64,000 bases of DNA from Saposhnikovia divaricata (lineage: Eukaryota > Streptophyta > Magnoliopsida > Apiales > Apiaceae): contig CM071595.1 in assembly GCA_036435485.1 (NCBI GenBank), positions 11,460,001-11,524,000 of the forward strand. Reading direction: 5' to 3'. The notes under the pieces are model-generated. The model saw only the letters and a list, made by a program, of their open reading frames with translations, did no database searches and had not been told where the DNA came from. A program made the translations under genes and the position numbers. This document shows, piece after piece, positions 1 through 9,627 of the stretch (position 1 is its first letter; each line of letters begins with the position of its first letter).

Positions 1-235
1 TTTTTTCTTAAATATGATAATCGGATGGGGAACAAGAATTGAAGATCGGGCCGAGATACCGTAATCCTTGAGCTCGTTCCCATCCCCAAATTTTTATTCT
101 ATGACATTCCATATTTTCCGTCTCAAACCCGAAAAATTTCCCGAATTTCCAAACGGGAAACGGATCAGATCGGGTTCGGGCAGATCGTGAGAAATGCTCA
201 TCTATAAATATTGTCATTCGTGTACCATTTGAATT
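1..235. repeat. GGGTTCGGG-rich repeat fragment
   Basis: This stretch is less AT-rich than its surroundings and carries short runs such as GATCGGGTTCGGG, CCCGAAAAATTTCCCG and AAACGGGAAACGG. They resemble the low-complexity ends of the complete hAT-like element at 33465-34304. No matching terminal repeats or target duplication can be seen because the left side lies outside the window. The only open frame here (minus strand, 81 codons) is low-complexity and not a gene. It is probably one end of a non-autonomous transposon. Confidence 0.35.
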
Positions 236-372
236 CGTATCGTATATATACAAAGTTTTATATTAAATACAGACACAATCAGTCTGTTATTCAGTCAGTT
301 AGAAATAGCTTACATGTTCTTATCATTTTAATTAATTTTATCCCGAATAAATTTGAAAATAAATATTAAATG

Positions 373-600
373 GAATGTAGCAAGTGAATTGCTTGTATAT
401 GCAATTACTGATTTTAAGAAGTGTATAATTAAGTATTCTAGCGTAGTGGTAATACATGTGGACATAAGAATGTTGTAATTATTAAAGAGAATGTATCAAG
501 TGGATTGTTTGTGTATGCAATTAATGATTTTAAGAAGTGTATGATTAAGTGTTCTAGTGTAGTGGTAATAAAGGTGGACAAAAGAACATTGCTACATAGA
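373..600 (+). repeat. Tandem duplication of a ~116-bp unit with tRNA-like boxes
   Basis: Two copies of one unit lie head to tail, starting near 373 and 489. Both contain the phrase GATTTTAAGAAGTGTAT, followed by TTCTAG(C/T)GTAGTGGTAATA. The second phrase resembles a pol III A box. After the second copy, 601-619 holds a B-box-like GGGCTCAAATCCC. This fits a decayed tRNA-derived SINE or tRNA-like repeat whose head was duplicated. No coding potential is seen. Confidence 0.4.
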
Positions 601-619
601 GGTCATGGGCTCAAATCCC

Positions 620-1588
620 ATTGTAATCAATTTTTTTTTAATATTAACATGATTACAGGGGTATTCTTGTAAATTACTAAACAGGTGAAAAGGCCATGTT
701 GGCCTATAATATATATAATGGATGGATTTATTCACCAACCAATAATAATACTTTTCTAGCATATATTTAATAATTTAAATAATTTAAATATATGTAGTAT
801 TGGTTTATATGCATTTATTAATTAATTTTATTAACAAATTATGAATAAATAAAATTTTGAGCTTTAAAAAAAAAATTCGAGTATTTGAAGGTATGGAAAT
901 TATCTAAATTATTTAAAATCTGATTTCAAATTCCGATGTTTTTCATATTTCTAGTTAGTTAGATTATAATTATTTAAAATCGGTTATAATTGTACTATAT
1001 ATATTATGAAAGTCAATTTATAATGTATGATAATATGATTATGATTGATTTTATATTAAACAAGTGGTAGATTAATGAATGAGTAGTTATGAAATATAAT
1101 TTAAAATATATAATAGTATATCGTGATTGATTTCAAATTAAAATAGTGATTTTTTATTTAAAATATATATATATATATCTATGGATATGTAAATAAAATC
1201 ATTATTGTATTTAAATTAGAAGTGTTAACTAACCATGATTAATGAGGTATGGTGAGAATGTAAATAAGGAAAATTCTTAATATAACATGATTGGTCTAAA
1301 ATTTAGGAATCAACTCTGATTGGTTCTAAAATAATTCCTCGATTCTGATTGGTTAACTACGGTAGACTCAGGTATATTATAATAAAGGATTTAACTTTCA
1401 ACTTTATTTAGTATAATATCATAATAAGACTTTAAACCCTTTACAAAGAATTATATTAATTGTTTTTTCCGGGAAAAAAAAAACTACTCCTAATATGTAG
1501 GATAAGAATGTTTAGAAAAAATTGTTTTTATGTTTTAACTGAAATTTAAGCAATCAAATTTATTATTAGGGTTACAGAGGAACAAAAG
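620..1588. other. AT-rich intergenic spacer
   Basis: Very AT-rich DNA with simple TA runs (for example 1164-1178) and no credible open frame. It is the upstream flank of F-box copy 1. I see no transposon ends with target duplications in it. Confidence 0.5.
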
Positions 1589-2354
1589 ATGATGCGCAAA
1601 GGTAGAAGAACCAGCAGCATAGACCCACCACGGGTGTGCCCCGTGGAAGTAAGGATTAACAATGTGCTACCAGTCCTCCGGATTACGCGAAAACTGGCTC
1701 AAATATTTGATTATTAAAAAAAAAAAGAGAGAAAGAAATAGCAGCAGAGGAGCAAGAAGAGGCAGAAGAAGAAGGAAAACAGTGTGCGAAAGAGTTGACA
1801 AAGATAGAATTAGCAAATTTCCAGCTGACCTGATTAATCACATCCTCTTCTATGTCCATTCTGAAGTCGCAGTACGTACCATGGTATTATCGAAAAGATG
1901 GGTAAATTTTTGGACTACTCTTACTTGTCTCGACTTAGAACCAGTAGCTATAAACGAACATTATTATGGATATTTTGTTGGGCATTTTCTTAAAAATAAA
2001 GACCAAAAAAGTTGTATTTTGAAACTTTCAATTGGTTTCCATGGACTCAGGAGGATGTTAAATATCTGTTTGGGCTATGCACTATCTCACAATGTTGAGC
2101 ACTTGTTTATCTGGCAAGGAAATTTTGCCGATTCTCGTCTGCATTCTGCATGTATGAGAACCTTGCATCTTACAGATTGTAAAAATTTGCCTCGAATGGA
2201 TCGTTGGAGTTTGCCTGCTTTAACCTCTTTGAATCTTCATGGTGTTAAAATTGGTAATCGAATCTCGGGATTTGAAAACTTGAAGGAAATAACTCTGGCT
2301 GAAAACTTTGAAAATAAATCTGATGACAAGATTATCAGTTTATCACTATTAATT
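1589..2354 (+). pseudogene. F-box/LRR protein copy 1, 5' part (disrupted)
   Basis: Encodes the N-terminal part of a plant F-box/LRR protein, the family that supplies substrate receptors to SCF ubiquitin ligases. The F-box core reads ISKFPADLINHILFYV...SKRWVNFWTTL near 1810-1930, followed by leucine-rich repeats (LRNLHL-like turns) and the GFENLKEITL segment. By alignment to copy 2 at 37556 the ancestral start is the ATG at 1589 or 1592. That frame hits a stop because a foreign ~100-bp insert ending in an A-run lies between about 1621 and 1725, so the F-box frame is now open only from the ATG at 1662. A second frame shift occurs near 2335. The gene is then cut by the MULE at 2355 and resumes at 5804. 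It is a pseudogene. Confidence 0.8.
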
Positions 2355-2951
2355 GGGGTTAATTATCAAAGTCACCACTTAATACAACTAAAAAGAATAA
2401 CCACTAGTAGGGATATGAAAACTGGTCTCAATCGACTCACTGAACTGAAAAAAAAGCCTCCATTAAAAAATTAACGGATCTGTCTAAAATGGGTCCCGAA
2501 ACTGCTGACAAGTAAGCTACATGGCGTCCAACCTTGCATCAATGGCTATATAACAATTATATTTGTATATTTTAGGGTTCTTCTTTTTTGTTTTTTGCTA
2601 ATATATTTTAGGGTTCTTGGTTATAAATAATTGGGGGAAAATTTCAAATGAAACTTGACATAATTTTTCAATTCCTCTTAACTACAACACCTTGTTCTAG
2701 CAATGAGTAAAAACCCCTTGAATACTAACATCTCCACAAGCTCTTCCGTTCAATGAAAAGATTGCATAACAAATATTAATAACAAAAATCTGGTTGTTTG
2801 CCACTAGTGCTTGCATAACCATTTTCATCAAAAGATTGACCGTGTAACAGTTCAATTACCAACTTAAATTCTAGACTTCAACAAGAGAAAAATCATAAAC
2901 TTAGGGAACATAGTCTTCTACTTGCAGCAAAAACATAGAACTTAACTAAAA

Positions 2952-4510
2952 CTAGTCTGAATCCAGATTCAAAGCAGTCTCAGGAGTGTTCTTGAACTTG
3001 AACGTAGTCTTCCATCTCAATCTGCTACTCCTCCTCACTGGAGAAGGTGTTTCGTCTGCAGAATCTTCATCATCAGCAAAGCTTTCATATTCTTCTGCAC
3101 TTGAGTTGTGTTGTAATTTCATATCAGTTGGTGCTCCAGGTGGTGTTGCTGCAGGTGGACTACCAGTTGGTTCTGTATTGATGAAGGTGCACCTAGGAGT
3201 GGGCATGAACAAGGCTTTATAGCCTACTGGACCCCTCAACTCACTCTCATTCATAGCCTACTTGTGGTGTTGAATGTACTTGCTTGAGAAGGTACCACAT
3301 TTTCATCAATTGTTGCATCCATAATAGTGACACTTTTTTTCATGTTTCTCCTGATTGGGAGTTTTTCAGTCCTATGTCCTCCTTCATTTGCAGTAGGCCT
3401 CTCATTTGCATTAGCCCTCTCATTTGCATTAGCCCTCTCATAATAAGCAGGAATAATCAACTATAATTACTTATAATTTGCAGGGATGATACCTTTTGTT
3501 GGTCACTTATAATTGTGTATCCATAGCCATTTCCCAAACACAAATCATCCTGCAAAAGCTGGACAAACCATCTCCAACTCTCAGCATTTTCCCCTTCCAC
3601 AATAGCATATGCTACTGGAAACATGTTATTGTTTCCATCCCTACCTATAGCAGACAAGAGTTGCCCTCCACATACTGTTTTAAGGAAGCACCCATCCAAT
3701 CCTAGAACTGGCCTACACCCAGCTTTCTAACCTTCTTTGAGAGCATGGTAACATACATATATCCTTTTTAGTGCACCAGATATAGAAGGGACAACCTATC
3801 TCACACTTAACTTGGCATCTGTTTTTATCATTATGATAAAACTTGATGCTTCTTCTCTTTTTCACTCCATAGTCCCTAATAACCTGCCTGAACTCCCCCA
3901 TTGTTACAAATTGCATTCCTCTGAATAATTCAGAAGCTTCACTGTCATCAACTACTTCAGATGGCCCGACTAAAGATTTCCTCATCTCTTGGTTTAATGT
4001 CTCTCTAAAAGCCCTCTTCTTTTCTCTACACTCTAGTAACTCTTCATCACTTGGTTCAGTATAATCACTAAACTCCTCTGTATCTTCACTCTCTTCCTCT
4101 GAATAATCAGGATCCTCTCCATCAGAACTATCACTATTGTCATCACTAAAATTTTTCTGACCTTCAATATTAGTGCTTGTTCTAGGAGTTAATGGGGGAT
4201 CACAATCATCTACCAACAAATTATCAACAAAAAAGTCTATTCTATCATATGGAATAGACAGCTTTGTGACCTCTCTAATCGAACTGTCATCCTAAACAAC
4301 CCTTACACCATTCCTCAAACTATGACCATCATTTGGGAAATAAATTTTCGCATTTTTATCAAAGTTATAGTCTTTTGCATAATCCTCAAAGTCTCTAAAA
4401 GACATAGTATCAGTATCAACATCTTCTATTACATTTACCATCCCTCCAACATACTTACACACTGGTTTTGTAATAAATTTTCCATGATGATGAACATATA
4501 ATCTCACCAT
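2952..4510 (-). pseudogene. mudrA-like MULE transposase, broken
   Basis: Remnant of a Mutator transposase read on the minus strand. The N-terminal piece (4510-4292) looks like the PB1-like head of plant mudrA proteins. An in-frame TAG at 4292-4294 separates it from an acidic linker and the plant MuDR DNA-binding domain (4219-3713; MQFVTMGEFRQVIRDYGVKK with a CxxxCPFYIW zinc-like motif). The frame then shifts and jumps to the start of the MULE catalytic domain (3699-3457; LDGCFLKTVCGGQLL ... AIGRDGNNNMFPVAYAIVE), which carries the first two acidic residues. The rest of the catalytic domain and the SWIM zinc finger are missing. A Pro/Ser-rich C-terminal tail remains at 3460-2952, with ERANAN repeats. 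The internal deletions, one stop and one frame shift make it non-functional. Confidence 0.8.
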
Positions 4511-5086
4511 ATTTCATAAAAGATCTACAAGAACATATAACATGATGAACATTACAACTCATATTAACATCAGATTGATACAAATACCCAATAATACACA
4601 TACAATGACCTTTTTACACTACTTAATAATCATAAAAAAACGTACCTTTAGTAGATAAAGATGCTCACTTGTCTGATTATTACTTGTCTGATCTCCGATT
4701 GCTTGTCCGATCTTCAGATTGCTGCTAGGGTTTTTATCCCCAATTGTTCCCGCCCATTCTTTCTTAGAGAGAAATAAGGGTTTTTTGTGCTAATCGAGAA
4801 ATGAGGGGTTTCAGGTTAGTGTTTGTCATTGCTTAAAATAAGTTATTTTTAAATTAATGAGGGTATTTTTAACTTAAAGAGAAAGTAAAGTTGTTTACTT
4901 TAAGTTGAATAAAAGTGTTTGGGTAATTTTACTTAAAGTTAAATGGGGGTTAATAATTTTGGCTTAAAGTGAAATTTGACTTTAAAAAACTTTAAATTCA
5001 TGATATTTAAGCTTTACAAGAATTGTGAAAAAAAAAAAATCCATAAGTCATAAGTCAAAAGTACCTAAATGGAACTTAAGGCTTAA

Positions 5087-5448
5087 GAGCATCTCCAAGT
5101 GTCTCTTAAGTCACTCTTAAATATAATATAAGATATTGACTCTTAGTGATTTAAGAGCATTCATCTCCAACAATGCTTCTTATATTCCCTCCTTATTTTA
5201 TTTTTTTATTAATAAAAGTAAGTTGCATCCATAAAAGTACAAAAGAAAGTGGGTAGAGAGAGAATGCTTTTACACAAATTTATTATATAATATAAGTTAA
5301 GAGTGGCTAGTAGCTCTTAAAATTGAGAAGAGAGAAGAGAATTTTAGTGAATTTAGGAGTCACTAGGAGTCTCTTGGAGGAAAAAAAGTGGCATAACCCT
5401 TTATATTTCAAGTTAAGAGCCACAATAAAGAGGCTCTTGGAGATGCTC
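5087..5448. mobile_element. Tourist/Harbinger-like MITE
   Basis: Inverted termini GAGCATCTCCAAG...CTTGGAGATGCTC are flanked by the 3-bp duplication TAA (5084-5086, 5449-5451), the signature of PIF/Harbinger-derived MITEs. The interior is AT-rich and non-coding and resembles the MITE at 60931-61276. It is nested inside the mudrA-type MULE, so it inserted later. Confidence 0.85.
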
Positions 5449-5803
5449 TAAAGCAGTTTTTTAACTTAAAGCGGGCTTAAAGCCCTTGTTGCCAAACATG
5501 ACAAAACCGACTTAAAGCTCAAAACTCCTTTAAGGAGCTCTTGCCAAACAGGCTGTTAATAAAATTTTGTTTTAAAACACACATATGATTCCATGTTGGA
5601 GGCCACGTAATATTCATGTCAGCATCTAGTCAGCAGTTTCGGGACCCATTAACGTTTCCGTCTACTAATTGTAGACAGACCCATTATTTTTTTAACGGAG
5701 GTTTTTTTTTTTTCAGTTCATTGAGTTGATTGAGACCAGTTTTACTTCGGTGGTGAATTTGAGACTTTTAGTTGTATTAAGTGGTGACTTTGATAATTAA
5801 CCC

Positions 5804-6776
5804 CTATTAATTGTCCAAAACTCCAAAGTCTCACCTTGTACCCGGACTATCCACGTACATTTATTGTGTCGGCACCAAGTCTATCATCCTTCAAATTTCG
5901 TTCTAGATATGTACCAAGCTTCTCCGCATGGGATGGATTCCCATGTATAAAACAAGTGCATATAGATATTGAAATTGAAAAGAAAGATTTGGACTTATAT
6001 TGTGGGAACAAGCTAAAACTTACAATGCAAAATTTTACCTCCCCGTTTCTGGCATGCTACAGTTATGAAAGTCTCCTGCTGAGCAATTGTAGCAGCTCTG
6101 GCACCCATTGACTGCCGCTGTTAGAATACCACAATAGTAACCACCTTTTTGGGGTTAATGCTTTCAATGGTGAATCGATAAAAAGATTTCCTTTTACGAG
6201 AGTGCCTGAAAGGCAGAAAAGAGCCTCTCCTTTAGCTCATGACACGACAGAGGCTCCGCTTCACTAATGAGGGGCCGGTCTAGCTCATCCCACAGGTCAT
6301 CTTGTGGAACCTCCGGAGGCTGCGGCTGAAGGAGCATCTATCCCAAACCCTTTACCGATTCCCAACAGACTGGGATAAGGCACGCAGAAGAATTGAGGTA
6401 TCTTTCTTATTTAATTTCAATTTATATTTACTCGGAATAAAATTACTGATTGTAATTATACATTTTATTGAGTTTAGTTCTTATGTTATACATGTTTAAT
6501 TGTTTAACTGTCTAGGGTCTTTTGAGCATTACAATTTTTTTGGAATATGAGCCTTCTCCGTTAGTTAACGTCAAGTTTCTTTGCCTGCACGAAGAACTTT
6601 ATGAAGTGCCAATCAGGTCTACCAATCATGTCATTAGCTACTTGCTCAGTAAATCTCCTTGTGCGAAAATCATTAGAAGGTGGCGCGCGTTGGTGTTGAA
6701 GATATACAATATATGGAGTTGCAGTTTTGTCAAAAATTATGAGGTTACTCGATTGTCCCTCAGCTTTTTCGAATAA
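5804..6776 (+). pseudogene. F-box/LRR protein copy 1, 3' part
   Basis: Continues F-box copy 1 after the MULE. 5804-6111 encodes the segment with DGFPCIKQVHIDIE, matching DGFPCIKQVYIDV in copy 2 at 38250. A stop follows at 6109-6111. An intron is readable at 6398-6515 (donor GAG|GTATCT, acceptor CTGTCTAG|GG), matching the intron of copy 2 (38441-38832). The last exon reads SPLVNVKFLCLHEELYE...VISYLLSKSPCAKIIRRW, a C-terminal FBD-like segment shared with copy 2. A less AT-rich stretch at about 6190-6330 has no counterpart in copy 2 and may be a further insertion. Confidence 0.65.
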
Positions 6777-8133
6777 AGAGTTTTTTTTGGTAAAAATAAG
6801 ATCTTTTTATTTGGTTTGAAAATTAAGTAAATTGTATGTATTCTTTTGAATATTTCTGAACTTCTTTGATAAGCCACTCCAAGCTTCTAACAATACAAAA
6901 ACAGACAGTAATCTAATCAAACAATTATAGCATACAACGAAATTAACACTGTGTTATTCCAAAGTTACAAATTAATTACTTTCATTGACCCAAAAGAATG
7001 TTAGCAATCTGTTTAGAGAACGCACTTTCTCAAAATGTTGAGCGTTCGTTATGTTCAGAATGTGTACCTTCTTACGGAGCTATTTTTCTCCCAGAGATGT
7101 TTTTTGATGGTCGTTTATCGTGTTCCTGCTAATCTCCAGTGCTCCTATGAAATTATGGAATCAATATGTAGCTGCTTGGCAGATGATATGTTTAGGTGGC
7201 TGTGTTTTTTTGTCTTAAAAATTTTGGGAGAGTTCCAGTTTGTGTAAAATCCTGGTGTTTATGTTGATTCGGACAGAAGTGGGGAACTTCAAGAGTCGAA
7301 GTGGTTTCTGTTAGAATCATGTTGGGATTAAAATGTTAGTTACTCTGTCTCCTTATGGTTCAGGTACTCTGTTTGCTTGTAGTCCTGGCAAGCAAGTGCC
7401 AAATTGGATTCATTTGGAAAGAAATGAACTGAGTTTTTTCCATGGTTTTGAGAAGTCAGGATTGGTATTATGGGTGGAAGTGCAGATCTTTATTTTGCTT
7501 GGCTGGGAAAGTAGTAGGTTCCATGTTCTGAGCTACAATGCTCTGTCGTCTGTCCTTTACTTTGCATCACCACATTTGCAATGTTGAAAGTGCCCAGACA
7601 AAGTCAATTGCTAGGTTTGGTTTTGGTTCAGACTATGCTCCTGTTTTAATAACTATTTTATCACGTACTCAAGCTCATGCTTCTGTGTGTTCTCATGCTG
7701 ACCAATTCTATTGCACTGGCGCGTTCTATCACTTTGAAGCGGTTATGGCGGAAATGCAGTGTGATTTTGTTACTGGATTGGGTTTATTGGTCAGATTATC
7801 GTTCGTCTGTACATAGAAATTTAACAATTGCAGTGACCAGTGTGCAACTGCAGTGAACAATTAACCTCCTGATAGTAAACATTCAGCTGCAAGTGAGCAG
7901 ATACAAAGGAACAGACCAAAAGAAGAGCAAGAGCATCAACCATTTAGCAGCAGCAAGCCGGCAACATCAATATAACAATTCCAGCAATTAGCAAGACCTT
8001 ATAACAATTCGGAATAAAGTAAAATTCTTAGAGTTCCTAAATTTCAAGATTTCGACTTCTAACAATAAATACTAAAATTTCTTTTCAATACAATGGCTGG
8101 TTTCCTAAATGTTACTATATATCTATTATTATA
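6777..8133 (+). other. Degenerate F-box-locus 3' flank
   Basis: No intact gene. 6995-7040 (ATCTGTTTAGAGAACGCACT) resembles the LRR segment of the F-box copies, so a piece of that gene is duplicated here. 7200-7340 resembles 61480-61600 downstream of copy 3, and 7430-7620 resembles 39080-39250 downstream of copy 2. The three loci therefore share 3' flanking DNA, as expected for segmental or tandem duplicates. Short open frames (7333-7587, 7538-7816) are not supported as genes. The first has a faint likeness to post-LRR domains of resistance proteins, which I do not trust. Confidence 0.45.
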
Positions 8134-8135
8134 TA

Positions 8136-8313
8136 CTCCCTCCGTCCCGGCCATTAGTTCACATAAGGGTCCGGGCACGGATACCAAGAAAATATATAAA
8201 GAAAGGGGGTGAAAAGTGAGAAAATTGAGTAAAGTGGTGGGACCCATAAATATATAATGTATAAAGTAGGTATAGTTGAGGAGAAAAGTGAGTAAAGTGG
8301 TGGGACCCATAAA
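8136..8313. mobile_element. Stowaway-like MITE, left half
   Basis: Begins CTCCCTCCGTCCC after a TA dinucleotide (8134-8135). Its other end, ...GGACAGAGGGAG followed by TA, is at 22312-22314. Terminal CTCCCTCCGTCCC with a TA duplication marks Tc1/mariner-derived Stowaway MITEs. The Sirevirus inserted in it, copying ATAAA (8309-8313 and 22149-22153). Removing the Sirevirus gives a MITE of about 340 bp. Confidence 0.8.
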
Positions 8314-9468
8314 TGTTGAGTATTGAATACAGTAAAAGAATACAGAGGGGGGGGGGTGAATGGATTCTTGAGTTTTTCTTCGGTTTTGAATCTTTGCAGC
8401 AAGATAAGTGATGAGTGTGTGAGATATGAAGATGCGGATAATTAAACACAAACACAACACAATATCACTCTAATCTAATATTTTATTAGATTAAAATGTT
8501 GCTACAATCTGTGAATACAAATGATAGTATTCTCAGCTTCGTTTTTCTCAGAGAGATATTTTCTGGATATATTTGAGAAACTTCAAAACCTTTTTTTTTT
8601 TGGCTAAGGAAGTGAGGCTGTATCCTTATAGACATGGATACACCCACTTACTACAAATGAGGTAGGTAAAACAAAAGCACTTTCCAGTCTGTCTATCTCA
8701 TTTTAGTAAGAGTCCAAACGGCTACAGATTTGACTTTGAAAAGCCTGTTTAGATCCACTTCTTCAGCTCCTTGTCCCTTGTCTTATCTCTCCAAGCTTCT
8801 TTGTAGGCTTTCCAGCATGCTTTATAGGACAGAGTCAAATAAAGTATCCTGGCTTGTTGCAGGTTTCTGACTTGTACAATTCTTCAGTATTTTGTCCTCA
8901 AGAATGTATTCGAGAAGTGACTAAGTAAGTGATTCGAGAACTGGAGTTTACTTGATCGATAACTCTGAGTTCTCGAATAGTGTTATCTTGACATATCGAA
9001 TCACTTCTCGAATAGCTCTTTTCTCTGGGACTCCTTGAGATATCGAATAGAGCATTTTGACATATCAAATCCCTGAGATATCGAATAGCATATTGAGAGA
9101 TATCGAATAGTGTCTTCTGAGATATCGAACTTCAGACTTCTCGAATGCTAGACTTCTCGAATAGACAAATGTACTTCTCGAATTGGTACTTAGGCAAATT
9201 CTTCATTTCTTCAAATCCCAACTGTGATTATTTGGCAGTCTTCATTCCCTTGCTTGAGGCATGAACCTTAGAACTTCTTTCAAGCTTTATTCTTGACTTA
9301 GTAGGTACAGTTACACAGATAGAATTTGATGCCTATTACAAGTACAGAACAAATAGAAACTCTACAACCAGAGGTTCCCTCAGTTAAGAGGTCATGTAGG
9401 TAATGCATAGCATTACACATACTTAGGCTTGTTATTAGATGTATTCAGGCATGCCTCTGTGACTAACA
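8314..9468 (-). repeat. Sirevirus 3' LTR
   Basis: Direct copy of 20994-22148 (offset 12680). On the minus strand it starts TGTTAGTC and ends CTCAACA, so it has TG...CA termini. It holds eight TTCnnGAA palindromes (8909-9182) and several GATATCGAAT motifs. No difference from the other LTR was seen by eye. Confidence 0.95.
8909..9182. promoter_or_regulatory. Array of TTCTCGAA/TTCGAGAA palindromes in the LTR
   Basis: Perfect 8-bp palindromes of the form TTCnnGAA lie at 8909, 8933, 8970, 9005, 9138, 9154 and 9175. They are interspersed with ATATCGAA motifs at about 8993, 9039, 9075, 9100 and 9122. TTCnnGAA is the core of a heat-shock element, and repeated palindromes are also a known feature of Sirevirus non-coding DNA. 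Which role applies cannot be told from the sequence. The array recurs in the 5' LTR. Confidence 0.5.
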
Positions 9469-9482
9469 ATCTCCCCCAAATT
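9469..9482 (-). other. Polypurine tract of the Sirevirus
   Basis: On the minus strand the bases just upstream of the 3' LTR read TTTGGGGGAGAT, a purine-rich tract where plus-strand DNA synthesis would be primed. Its position directly next to the LTR supports the LTR boundary at 9468. Confidence 0.75.
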
Positions 9483-9627
9483 GTGAGTAAGACCCTTAGT
9501 CACAATTTCATGTCTGATAACAAGCCTATCATACATAAAGATAAAACTTGACAGTACAGGTATGAATTTCCATTAGCAATTTGGATAGAACTACAGAGTG
9601 AGTAATCTTACAGCCTATGATGAAGAA

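Larger units (their letters stand above)
2355..5803 (-). mobile_element. Mutator-like element (mudrA type), deletion derivative
   Basis: Long terminal inverted repeats of roughly 190 bp begin GGGGTTAATTATCAAAGTCA on the left and match the reverse complement of the right end (5640-5803). The 9-bp target duplication CTATTAATT is at 2346-2354 and 5804-5812; a one-base slip is possible because of the G run. The element interrupts F-box copy 1, and the flanks rejoin to sequence matching copy 2. On the minus strand it keeps parts of a mudrA transposase (2952-4510) but lacks the middle and the SWIM finger, so it cannot be autonomous. A Tourist MITE is nested at 5087-5448. Confidence 0.85.

Noticed and set aside
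7333..7587. Frame with a faint likeness to post-LRR domains of resistance proteins
   Set aside because: Only a short, non-diagnostic stretch, in DNA shared as 3' flank among the F-box copies.
8059..8460. Proline- and serine-rich frames over the Stowaway and LTR start
   Set aside because: They span the MITE/LTR junction and recur at the other LTR, so they are shadows.
8881..9200. CRISPR-like array of short repeats
   Set aside because: The repeats are 8-bp palindromes with irregular spacing in a plant LTR. There are no spacers of constant size and no cas genes.
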